Below are positions 1 through 6,699 of a stretch of 17,809 nucleotides of DNA, piece by piece; positions within the stretch are counted from its first letter, which is position 1; every line of letters begins with the position of its first letter. This DNA is from DATJHM01 sp035493895 (GTDB lineage Bacteria > Chloroflexota > Ktedonobacteria > Ktedonobacterales > Ktedonobacteraceae). The stretch lies in contig DATJHM010000157.1 of the NCBI GenBank assembly GCA_035493895.1, positions 1 to 17,809 of the forward strand, read 5' to 3'. The position numbers and the translations under genes were made by a program. Under the pieces are notes generated by a model. The model saw nothing but the letters and a program-made list of their open reading frames with translations, was not told the origin of the DNA and did no database searches.

Positions 1-1
1 G

Positions 2-1228
2 ATCACCAGCCCACCAGCCACTCAGGAGAGGCGCGTAAACAAGGCCCTGTTCATCCTCCCCGCCTGCCTGGCTCTGATTATGACAGGCTTCGGCATTATC
101 ATTCCCGTCTACCCACAACGTCTGGAATCGCTTGGGCTGGGAGCAGAAACCCTGGCACTGATGGAGGGCGGATTTGGCCTGGGCATGTTTCTCTTCAGTA
201 CACCGATGGGAGTAATGGCGAACCGTATCGGTCGTAAGCCTCTAGTGCTGCTCGCACTGTTTGGCTTTATACTTACCAACCTGATGCTTGCATTTCTCAA
301 CGGCCAATTCTTCTTTATCACAGTACGTTTCCTGGAAGGCATACTCGTCGCGGGTTTCATGCCCGCCTCGATGGCCATGGTAGGCGATGCCGTTCCTCAG
401 GAGAAGCAGGGACGCTGGATGGGGATGATGACGACTGCCCAGGCTGGTGGGATTGCGTTGGGACCGGCGATTGGTGGTGTACTCTATCAATCCTGGGGCT
501 TTATGAGTCCTTTTTTACTCTCGGCAGGCTTTGCTCTGGTCGCCTCTCTTCTGGCTCTGACCTTGTTGCCAGAAACCCTGCCGGAGCAAGTACGCCTGCA
601 AGAGTTAGCACGCAGGGCCGACAAAAAACAGCACAGAACAAAGGAACGTGATGTCCATGCGCCACGCCTTATCCATCTGGTCTGGCTTTTTGCGCCGCTC
701 CTTCTCATCGACTTTGGCACCACATTTATCTTCCCATTTTCAGTGCCACAATACCCTTTCTTTTTCGGCAATACGCTCCACTACAGCCCCGCACAATATG
801 GCCTGATTATCAGTGCCTATGGTCTGGCAGTGGCTGTATTCCCCATATTCCTGGGCCGCCTTAGCGAAGCATTACCGAAAAAGGTACTCGTCGTCCTTGG
901 CTGTTTACTTGGTGCAGCTCTCAACCTGGGCATGCTCTTGTTGCATCAGTATCTGCTTTTAATTGCGGCGGCGCTCATCACGGGTGTGGGCAGTGCTCTG
1001 TTAATGCCAGCGCTTGGTACAATCTACCTGAATGCGACAGGTGACGAGAATCGCGCTCAGATCATGGGGATACGCACGACATCCTTATCGTTTGCGATGT
1101 TCATTGCCCCCCTCACCCAGGCTGCTGCCGGTCCCTGGATTACGCCATCGATCACATTTGCTATTTCCGGTGCGATATCAATTGTGATGACCATTTTCAC
1201 CGCTATTGCCTTGAGGAACAAACAATAA
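2..1228 (+). CDS. MFS transporter, DHA1 drug/H+ antiporter type (5' partial)
   Basis: Membrane exporter of the major facilitator superfamily. The first ATG in view is at 80, but the frame stays open to the window edge and the residues before that Met (KALFILPACLALI) form the first half of transmembrane helix 1. The true start is therefore upstream and the gene is partial. Counting from the Met at 80, motif A of the loop between helices 2 and 3 is visible as GVMANRIGRK (44-53), and the antiporter motif C as GIALGPAIGG (124-133). A charged, Lys/Arg-rich central loop near residues 170-195 separates the two six-helix halves. Motif C points to the proton-driven drug-efflux branch, but the substrate cannot be read from sequence; sugar or metabolite export is possible. 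It ends with TAA at 1226-1228, and no convincing terminator follows. Confidence 0.9.
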   Translation: MTSPPATQERRVNKALFILPACLALIMTGFGIIIPVYPQRLESLGLGAETLALMEGGFGLGMFLFSTPMGVMANRIGRKPLVLLALFGFILTNLMLAFLNGQFFFITVRFLEGILVAGFMPASMAMVGDAVPQEKQGRWMGMMTTAQAGGIALGPAIGGVLYQSWGFMSPFLLSAGFALVASLLALTLLPETLPEQVRLQELARRADKKQHRTKERDVHAPRLIHLVWLFAPLLLIDFGTTFIFPFSVPQYPFFFGNTLHYSPAQYGLIISAYGLAVAVFPIFLGRLSEALPKKVLVVLGCLLGAALNLGMLLLHQYLLLIAAALITGVGSALLMPALGTIYLNATGDENRAQIMGIRTTSLSFAMFIAPLTQAAAGPWITPSITFAISGAISIVMTIFTAIALRNKQ

Positions 1229-1438
1229 CAATATTAGCACCAAACAATATCAGGTCGACTTTTTTCGCCTGACGTTCCCGGCGGCTTTCTCAGAGGCGCG
1301 AATCTCACATATACCCTTCAGAAACTTCATTGTCTGCCGAATATATATAAATGAAGAAGCGAAAATGTCTCCCTGAGTTCTTACGACAACGATGTCGCTT
1401 GACACATAGGCAGTGTAGCCAATGCAGGAGGTGTGTAT

Positions 1439-1486
1439 CGCTTTTGTGTAGGGGTAAAATCCCCATCATATCCGCTTTTGTGTAGG
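1439..1486. repeat. Two direct copies of a 14-base repeat, period 34
   Basis: The 14-mer cgcttttgtgtagg occurs at 1439-1452 and again at 1473-1486. Between the copies is a small inverted repeat, ggggtaaaatcccc (1451-1464). Related fragments flank it: gtgtgtat just before copy one and atgtgtagctttt just after copy two. This could be a decayed non-coding repeat element. Only the internal duplication is seen here; dispersal in the genome is not shown. Confidence 0.6.
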
Positions 1487-1571
1487 ATGTGTAGCTTTTT
1501 TAAGAGATTGGCCAACATTTTGTTTGCGCCAGTCACGATAACAGGAATTCGTACTTCCTGGTAGTGCTCTT

Positions 1572-1590
1572 TTCGTGAGCCTCTCACGAA
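1572..1590 (-). terminator. Perfect 8-bp hairpin just after the SRPBCC stop codon
   Basis: Arms ttcgtgag (1572-1579) and ctcacgaa (1583-1590) flank a 3-base loop, 2 bases past the stop codon of the minus-strand trmD-SRPBCC unit. No U-run follows on the minus strand. It may therefore be a Rho-assisted terminator or a 3'-end stabilising hairpin rather than a classical intrinsic terminator. Confidence 0.45.
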
Positions 1591-1592
1591 GA

Positions 1593-2051
1593 TCATCTGG
1601 CCTCCAGATACCATTTCATACGTTGCATAATACGCTCGTTCTCTTTACGGATTGCGCCCAGCAGAACCAGTTGAAACAACAGCAAAATGCCATGCGTTCT
1701 CAACCTGACTTCTCTGGTCACCCGCGTACTAAATTCTCCGCCTGTCTCGAGCGTATAGCGTATCTGGACATCCAGACCGCCAGGCAAACCGGATACCTTA
1801 TGCCGCATCGTCTGCATAAACGCAACCCGTCGATTCGGCTCCAGTTCCGTCACCCTGCCGTGCATTACCGAAGCAGTTCCCCCGTCCACATAGGTTGTCC
1901 CAACTTTGGCCGGGTGATCTGAAATTTCCCGCACGCCACTGTACAGATCGGAGGGGGGCAGCCAGGATTGATAGCCTCGCAAATCTGTCAGTAGCGCGTA
2001 GATTGTCTCTTTATTGCGCTGAATCGTGGTTTGAAAACGCATCCTGGTCAT
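1593..2051 (-). CDS. SRPBCC (START/Bet v1-fold) family protein
   Basis: A 152-residue protein with the layout of the polyketide cyclase/dehydrase-like SRPBCC fold. An opening strand (MRFQTTIQRNKETIYALLTD) leads into the helix carrying the DLRGYQSWLP segment; central strands include the turn GTTYVDGG; and a long amphipathic C-terminal helix (about 120-150) would cap a hydrophobic cavity. Members bind small hydrophobic ligands or act as cyclases, and no catalytic residues are diagnostic. The ATG at 2051 is chosen because GAGGAG lies 10 bases before it on the minus strand; a second ATG at 2042 has a poorer site. The gene starts inside the end of trmD with a 41-base overlap, so it is probably translated in coupling with trmD. 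Ligand and role are unknown. Confidence 0.75.
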   Translation of the reverse strand: MTRMRFQTTIQRNKETIYALLTDLRGYQSWLPPSDLYSGVREISDHPAKVGTTYVDGGTASVMHGRVTELEPNRRVAFMQTMRHKVSGLPGGLDVQIRYTLETGGEFSTRVTREVRLRTHGILLLFQLVLLGAIRKENERIMQRMKWYLEAR

Positions 2052-2781
2052 GCTGTTCTTGCTCCTCGGCGTCCAGCTCTTTTACAATTTTCTTATCCTG
2101 CTTACTACTTAAATCTAGTTGAGCATACAAATCGGGACGTCGCTGGCGTGTGCGCCTCAACGCCTCTTTGCGACGCCAGCGTGCAATCTGCTCGTGGTGT
2201 CCAGAAAGTAATACATCCGGCACGCGCCAGTTGCGAAACTCTGGAGGTCGTGTATAATGAGGATATTCAAGCATGTGGCTAGTATGCGACTCTTCGTGCG
2301 TGGATTCGTCAGCCAGCACACCGGGCCTGAGCCTGCTGACAGCGTCAACCAGGATCATTGCTGCCAGCTCTCCGCCAGTGAGCACATAATCGCCTATCGA
2401 AATCTCGTCAGTGACCAGATGCTGACACACACGCTCGTCGATGCCTTCGTAATGGCCGCACAGTAACGTAATGCGTGGCTCCTGCGCCAGTTCGGACGCA
2501 ATCTGCTGATTAAAGAGCCGTCCCTGCGGGGTCAGATAAATAATCGGTCCCCCCTGGTGTATGGCCTCTATCGCAGCGAAAATAGGATCTGGCTTCATGA
2601 CCATCCCGGCTCCGCCACCATATGGATAGTCATCTACGACATGATGTTTGTCGCTGGTCGCATCACGAATATTATGAAGTGCAATGCTCAGAAGGCCCCG
2701 CTCTTGAGCGCGCTTCAAAATGCTTTCCGTGAAAGGCCCCTGGAACATTGCAGGAAATAGTGTTAAGATGTCAAAATGCAT
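2011..2781 (-). CDS. trmD: tRNA (guanine37-N1)-methyltransferase TrmD
   Basis: Cytosolic SPOUT-class enzyme that methylates G37, next to the anticodon, using S-adenosylmethionine and thereby prevents +1 frameshifting. The 256 residues match the usual bacterial length. Trefoil-knot signatures are present: YGGGAGMVMKPDP (54-66), LTPQGR (83-88), LLCGHYEGIDER (107-118) and SIGDYVLTGGE (128-138). The C-terminal tRNA-binding part has PHYTRPPEF (174-182), LLSGHHEQIARWRR (191-204) and RRPDLY. By eye, Arg150 aligns with E. coli Arg154, and Glu164 falls where E. coli has the general base Asp169. The ATG is preceded by GAGAGG. The customary neighbours rpsP, rimM and rplS are absent; instead the acidic, His/Gln-rich tail encodes the ribosome binding site and start of the SRPBCC gene. 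Confidence 0.97.
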   Translation of the reverse strand: MHFDILTLFPAMFQGPFTESILKRAQERGLLSIALHNIRDATSDKHHVVDDYPYGGGAGMVMKPDPIFAAIEAIHQGGPIIYLTPQGRLFNQQIASELAQEPRITLLCGHYEGIDERVCQHLVTDEISIGDYVLTGGELAAMILVDAVSRLRPGVLADESTHEESHTSHMLEYPHYTRPPEFRNWRVPDVLLSGHHEQIARWRRKEALRRTRQRRPDLYAQLDLSSKQDKKIVKELDAEEQEQHDQDAFSNHDSAQ

Positions 2782-2810
2782 GCGTCTACTTACCTCTCAA
2801 TATATGTGTT

Positions 2811-2839
2811 ACAATAACACTGTTGCCTCTTACTGACAA
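2811..2839 (-). promoter_or_regulatory. Predicted sigma70-type promoter for trmD
   Basis: On the minus strand, TTGTCA (2834-2839) and TATTGT (2811-2816) are separated by 17 bases, about 30 bases before the trmD start. Perfect inverted repeats overlap both boxes: gtgtta-caa-taacac at 2806-2820 over the -10, and tgaca-agtc-tgtca at 2834-2847 over the -35. These could be operators. Confidence 0.55.
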
Positions 2840-2894
2840 GTCTGTCAAATTGGGCGGTGTTGTGTAGTGTCCTACAGCGGAGCCTGTTGTTATT

Positions 2895-4502
2895 ATGTCC
2901 TGGTCCCAGAACCGGAGCACCGAGGATCTCCATGATCAAATGACGATCCTCATAGGAAGCGCTATCCGTTTGTTACGCGGTGAAGCTGGCGTCTTCGTGA
3001 TCTCTAACGAAGCCTTTGATCCACAAAGCAGTAGTGAATATACACTGTATCGTCTGAGTGAGTCGATCCTGCCGCTTCTGCTCAAATCTGTACAGGAGGG
3101 AACACAGCCGAACTCTCTCCATCCTCTGGTAGCCAGACCTCTTGCCCCGGCCCTGGCTACGCAACTGATGATGGATGAAGATCTGGATGAACTCCATTCT
3201 CCTGAAGGGTGGGAATGTTGCTCTCTTCTCCTGTTTGATCTCTCTGGCCCGCTGGGCACGTTGCATTTTCTGCGGCCCACGCATCGGCGCTCTTGCCTCG
3301 AAGGCGAAACCGAAGAAGAAGGGATCATCAGGGAAACGGGCATCACGCTGCATCTCTTTATTGCTCAGCTCGCTACGAGCCTGCGCTTCGCTTTGAAAGC
3401 ACGCTCGCTGGTCAAAGAGCAAGCTCGTTTTGCGGCTGTCTTTCAATACAGCGCAGAGGGCATTCTGACGGTTGATCATGCTCTGCGCATCATCGATTTT
3501 AATCCAGCAATGGAACATCTGACTGGCTGGCGCGAGAGCGAGGTACTCGGTCAATTCTACTTTCAAGTGTTGCGACCGAAAGATCGCCAGGGGAATGATC
3601 TGGGCCTCCAGGATTCCGCGATCCTCCAGGCGTTCGCAGGTCAGACGGTGGTCAATCGCGAGATGATCATCACGGCCCGCGACAATCAACGCTTCGCCGT
3701 CCTGGTTACTGCTTCCTGCGTGCGCTCCGAAAAGGGCGACCCTATCAATGGCATTCTCAATGTGCGCGATATCACGCGTGAACGCCAGCAGGAAGAACAA
3801 CGTTCAACGTTTGTCTCGGTCATTTCACATGAGTTACAGACGCCTATCTCGATCATTAAGGGCTATGCTTCGACGCTGGCCCGGCCAGAGGTCCGCCTTG
3901 ACAGCAAAAATCTGCGCTCTCGTCTTGTCGCTATCGAGGAAGAGGCTGACCGCCTGAACAAACTGGTTGGCAATCTGCTCTATGCATCGCGCATTCAGGC
4001 AAACGGTCTGCAAATGGATCTCAGCGCCCTGGATCTCGGTCCACTCGTCGAGCGCGTGGTACGTCGTCTGAAAATCAAAAGCCCTGGCGTGACCGTGAAT
4101 ATCGAGGTTCCTGACGCATTGCCACCCGTGGTGGCCGATCGCGACCGTATTGAAGAGGTCTTACAAAATTTACTGGATAACGCTGTAAAGTATTCTCCGC
4201 AGCAACAAACGCTCACGGTCAGTTGTTACGCGACCGGCGAAGAAGTCATTACCAGTGTGAACGATCATGGTATGGGCATCTCTCTACGAGAACAGGAGCA
4301 GATCTTCAACCGCTTCCATCGCATTGGCGATCCGCTCTCGCAGGCTATGCCCGGGGCAGGCCTCGGCCTCTATATCTGCCGCGCCATTGTAGAGGCTCAC
4401 GGCGGCCATATCTGGGTCGAGAGTACCCTGAGGGAGGGTTCCACTTTTTCGTTTAGTTTGCCGCGTGAAGAGAAAGCGCAATTACCTATGGTGGTGTTTT
4501 AA
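2895..4502 (+). CDS. Soluble sensor histidine kinase (GAF-like, PAS, HisKA, HATPase)
   Basis: Two-component sensor of 535 residues with no transmembrane segment or signal peptide, so it should sense a cytosolic or membrane-permeant signal. Residues 10-170 look like a divergent GAF-type domain. Residues 176-295 form a PAS domain (FQYSAEGILTVD, FNPAMEHLTGW, GILNVRDITRER). The dimerisation/phosphorylation helix carries SHELQTP with His312. The ATPase domain shows the N box (Asn425 and Asn429 in NLLDNAVKYS), the G1 box DHGMGI (457-462), the F box FNRFHR and the G2 box GAGLGL (487-492). All catalytic boxes are intact. The ATG at 2895 is preceded by GGAG 12 bases upstream. The response regulator starts 4 bases after the stop, so the two are almost certainly co-transcribed. 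A PAS cofactor cannot be predicted. Confidence 0.95.
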   Translation: MSWSQNRSTEDLHDQMTILIGSAIRLLRGEAGVFVISNEAFDPQSSSEYTLYRLSESILPLLLKSVQEGTQPNSLHPLVARPLAPALATQLMMDEDLDELHSPEGWECCSLLLFDLSGPLGTLHFLRPTHRRSCLEGETEEEGIIRETGITLHLFIAQLATSLRFALKARSLVKEQARFAAVFQYSAEGILTVDHALRIIDFNPAMEHLTGWRESEVLGQFYFQVLRPKDRQGNDLGLQDSAILQAFAGQTVVNREMIITARDNQRFAVLVTASCVRSEKGDPINGILNVRDITRERQQEEQRSTFVSVISHELQTPISIIKGYASTLARPEVRLDSKNLRSRLVAIEEEADRLNKLVGNLLYASRIQANGLQMDLSALDLGPLVERVVRRLKIKSPGVTVNIEVPDALPPVVADRDRIEEVLQNLLDNAVKYSPQQQTLTVSCYATGEEVITSVNDHGMGISLREQEQIFNRFHRIGDPLSQAMPGAGLGLYICRAIVEAHGGHIWVESTLREGSTFSFSLPREEKAQLPMVVF

Positions 4503-4506
4503 AGAT

Positions 4507-5223
4507 ATGGAGAAGGAAGTATTTGACCAGCGCGATATGACGATTCTGATTGTGGATGACGAACCTCGCATCCGCGATTTTGTGCGCCTGGATCTGGAGA
4601 TGGAAAATTACCGCGTGATCGAGGCAAGCAATGGCATTGAGGCCCTCGATGAACTGCGTGAGAATCTCCCCGATCTGGTCGTGCTCGATGTGATGATGCC
4701 TGAAATGGATGGCTTTGAAACGCTGAAAGCGATACGCGAAGTCTCGACTGTCCCGGTTATTATGCTCACCGTCCGGCAGAGCGAACAGGATCGCATTCAT
4801 GGCCTCGATCTGGGCGCCGATGATTATATGGCCAAACCGTTCAGCTCTCGCGAACTACTCTCGCGCATTCGTGCTCTCCTGCGCCGCGCTATGATGCCCG
4901 CTCCGGCACGCAAAACCGAGATCATCGTCGATCCAGATTTGAAAATCGATTTCTCACGCCGCGAGGTAATTGTGCGCGGCAAAAAAGTGGTCTTACGCCC
5001 AACTGAATATCGCCTGCTCTATCACCTCGTCAATAATGCCGGTCGCCTGCTCACACACGAAACGCTGCTCTCGAAGGTCTGGGGCCGCGAATATAGAGAT
5101 GAGGCTCACTATCTGCGCTTATATATCACTTACTTGCGCCAGAAGCTAGAGCAAGATCCCGCTCATCCCAAATATATCCTGACCGAACGCGGCGTAGGTT
5201 ACCGCTTCAAAGAACTCGAATAA
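4507..5223 (+). CDS. OmpR/PhoB-family response regulator
   Basis: A 238-residue DNA-binding regulator and the likely partner of the kinase 4 bases upstream. The receiver domain (11-125) has the acidic pair Asp17/Asp18 in ILIVDDEP, phospho-acceptor Asp61 in VVLDVMMPEMDG, Thr88 in VIMLTVRQ and Lys110 in DYMAKPF. The C-terminal winged helix (about 145-236) has the family pattern LRPTEYRLLYHLVNNAGRLL, the recognition-helix region YLRLYITYLRQKLE and the wing YILTERGVGYRF. I chose the ATG at 4507; the frame is open back to 4465, inside the kinase gene, but that would add 14 residues of kinase-overlapping sequence before the receiver. An ATG at 4537 (MTILIVDDEP) is also possible but has no well-spaced ribosome binding site. 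Targets are unknown; the next gene is an obvious candidate. Confidence 0.95.
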   Translation: MEKEVFDQRDMTILIVDDEPRIRDFVRLDLEMENYRVIEASNGIEALDELRENLPDLVVLDVMMPEMDGFETLKAIREVSTVPVIMLTVRQSEQDRIHGLDLGADDYMAKPFSSRELLSRIRALLRRAMMPAPARKTEIIVDPDLKIDFSRREVIVRGKKVVLRPTEYRLLYHLVNNAGRLLTHETLLSKVWGREYRDEAHYLRLYITYLRQKLEQDPAHPKYILTERGVGYRFKELE

Positions 5224-5303
5224 TTGCTTGCAGCATTCTCATCTGTTTTGCTTACATGCAAAAAATATAGTAGCGGTATGGTTACAACACGAAAGGTTTT
5301 TTG

Positions 5304-6293
5304 ATGAACAAAAAAGAACGAGTTGAGGCGGCTCTACGCGGCGAGGCTGTCGATCGTGTCCCAGTCAGCCTCTGGGGACACGATTACGCACGCGAATGGA
5401 GCGCCCAGGGTCTGGCTGAAGCTATGATCGAGGAGTTTACACGCTATGATTGGGATTATCTGAAGGTCAATCCACGTGCCAGCTACCTTGTCGAGAGCTG
5501 GGGCGCATCCTATCTTCCCGCAAACGATCCTCTCAAACCACCTGTCTTTAAGGGCTCGCCCATTCGCAGTTCTTCGGACTGGAAACGCCTCCGCCCTCTG
5601 GAACCCGATCAAAAAACGCTTGCTGAACAACTCCATGCACTTGAGCTTATCAATCATGCCGCCGGTTATGAGGCTTACGTGGCGCAAACGATTTTCTGTC
5701 CTCTAGGTACCGCACGCTATCTGGTCGGTGACGACACCACACCCGTTCAATATAGCATTCGTGAGGATCGCAGTGCCATGCATCGTGCTCTTCGTGTGAT
5801 CACCGAAACGCTAATCAATTTCGCCATCGCCAGCCTCGAATATGGTGCCAGCGGCATCTTTTACGCGACAAACGGCTGGGCCAGTAGCGGCATGCTGACG
5901 CCGGATCAGTATCGCGAATTTGGCGAACAGTACGATCTCGAATTTTTTGACGCCATTAAAAGTCGCAGCAAGCTGACTATTCTGCACAACTGCGGCTCAC
6001 ACATCTACTTTGATCAACTTGCATCTTATCCGGTGGACGCGATAAGCTGGGATGTTACACAGGAAGGTAACCCGGATTTGCGCGAAGGTAAATTGCGTTC
6101 AGGCAAAGCGGTGATGGGTGGTATCAACGAAAAGTCTACGTTGCGTCGTGGCTCGCCCGGGCAGGTTCAGGACGAGATTGGTCAGACCCTTGAGCTGACC
6201 GGCAGCACGCGTCTCTTGCTTGCTCCTGGCTGTGCTATTGCTCCCGAAACGCCCGCGAAAAATAAAGAAGCAGTCCGCCGCGCTGTATCCTGA
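5304..6293 (+). CDS. UroD/MtaA-superfamily methyltransferase-like protein
   Basis: A 329-residue TIM-barrel protein of the uroporphyrinogen decarboxylase/cobamide methyltransferase superfamily. It opens with the family's MNKKERVEAALRGEAVDRVP. It lacks the arginine-rich RQAGRY substrate segment of HemE, so it is unlikely to be the haem enzyme. It keeps the zinc triad typical of MtaA/MtbA-type methylcobamide:thiol methyltransferases: His228 and Cys230 in ILHNCG, and Cys310 in LLAPGCAIAPETP. This suggests a zinc-activated thiol or corrinoid methyl acceptor, but no corrinoid protein is encoded nearby and the reaction is unknown. The ATG at 5304 follows GAAAGG by 7 bases; an in-frame TTG at 5301 is less well spaced. 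It lies 80 bases after the response regulator, on the same strand, and may belong to its operon or regulon. Confidence 0.85.
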   Translation: MNKKERVEAALRGEAVDRVPVSLWGHDYAREWSAQGLAEAMIEEFTRYDWDYLKVNPRASYLVESWGASYLPANDPLKPPVFKGSPIRSSSDWKRLRPLEPDQKTLAEQLHALELINHAAGYEAYVAQTIFCPLGTARYLVGDDTTPVQYSIREDRSAMHRALRVITETLINFAIASLEYGASGIFYATNGWASSGMLTPDQYREFGEQYDLEFFDAIKSRSKLTILHNCGSHIYFDQLASYPVDAISWDVTQEGNPDLREGKLRSGKAVMGGINEKSTLRRGSPGQVQDEIGQTLELTGSTRLLLAPGCAIAPETPAKNKEAVRRAVS

Positions 6294-6699
6294 TACAGCC
6301 ATAAATCTTTGCAAGAGAAGGAGGTTATTTGCTTACAATCGGATAAACAAGTCAGCAACATAATACAAAAATGTTGTATAGTATATTTTAATATAGACAA
6401 AGCTAGAGCGCATCGCGCCCCTGCAATTCAGTCAGCTGCGTCTTCATGCAAGCGAGGAAACATAGATAAAAATACAGCTCGTCTTGTGCTCCGATTGTGG
6501 GTGCCAATATTCACGTAGCACAAGCCTCCTCTAAGTGAGCACCTGAGCTGAGACAGGTAACCGTATTTCGGCTCATTGCTCCATAGATCTGGCAACTGCA
6601 TGATTACAATCATCGCTGACAAGAAGCGTACTTTTTAAATTTTGCACGGGCAGAGACGCTCCGCACATTGGTGGAATGAGAGAGGGTATATCGCGGGAC
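6294..6699. other. Gene-free stretch rich in inverted repeats
   Basis: About 400 bases between the UroD-like gene and the Nudix operon. In order it holds a strong but unused ribosome-binding sequence AAGGAGGT (6318-6325); an inverted repeat atacaa-aaatg-ttgtat (6363-6379) in an A/T-rich tract; a long-range stem cttgtgct/agcacaag (6483-6490 with 6517-6524); the hairpins at 6537-6574; and a palindrome atgatt-ac-aatcat (6600-6613). No ORF here is convincing. Confidence 0.6.
6483..6574 (+). promoter_or_regulatory. Possible structured RNA leader upstream of the Nudix operon
   Basis: Stem cttgtgct/agcacaag (6483-6490, 6517-6524) encloses a smaller hairpin attg/caat (6494-6497, 6505-6508). Right after it, gagc/gctc (6537-6540, 6571-6574) encloses acctg/caggt (6541-6545, 6554-6558) and abuts ccg/cgg (6561-6563, 6569-6571). 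The nested layout suggests folded RNA. It matches no riboswitch consensus I recognise, and the strand is assumed from the downstream operon. Confidence 0.35.

Larger units (their letters stand above)
1229..1592. other. Gene-free stretch between the MFS gene and the SRPBCC gene
   Basis: Convergent intergenic region of 364 bases with no ORF I would defend. It holds an imperfect hairpin at 1250-1272 (tcagg/cctga plus cga/tcg with one bulged T and no following T-run), the direct repeat at 1439-1486, and a perfect hairpin at 1572-1590. The A/T-rich tract atatatataa (1341-1350) resembles a promoter but has no gene behind it with a ribosome binding site. Confidence 0.6.

Noticed and set aside
1351..1485. 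A 44-residue plus-strand frame with six cysteines (MKKRKCLPEF...)
   Set aside because: No ribosome binding site, and the cysteines and arginines come from the tgtgtagg-type repeats. More likely chance translation of the repeat.
1381..1614. A 77-residue minus-strand frame overlapping the SRPBCC 3' end
   Set aside because: It crosses the direct repeat and the hairpin, has no recognisable content, and overlaps a supported gene.
5304..6293. Calling this gene hemE
   Set aside because: The N-terminal arginine-rich RQAGRY substrate segment of uroporphyrinogen decarboxylase is missing, while the methyltransferase-type zinc triad is present.
6309..6518. A 69-residue plus-strand frame after the UroD-like gene
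   Set aside because: It starts at a TTG upstream of the ribosome-binding-like sequence, has low-complexity content, and runs through inverted repeats.
6679..6698. T-box-like sequence AGGGT-ATAT-CGCGG ahead of the Nudix gene
   Set aside because: The essential tRNA-pairing bases and upstream T-box stems are absent, and Nudix genes are not usual T-box targets.
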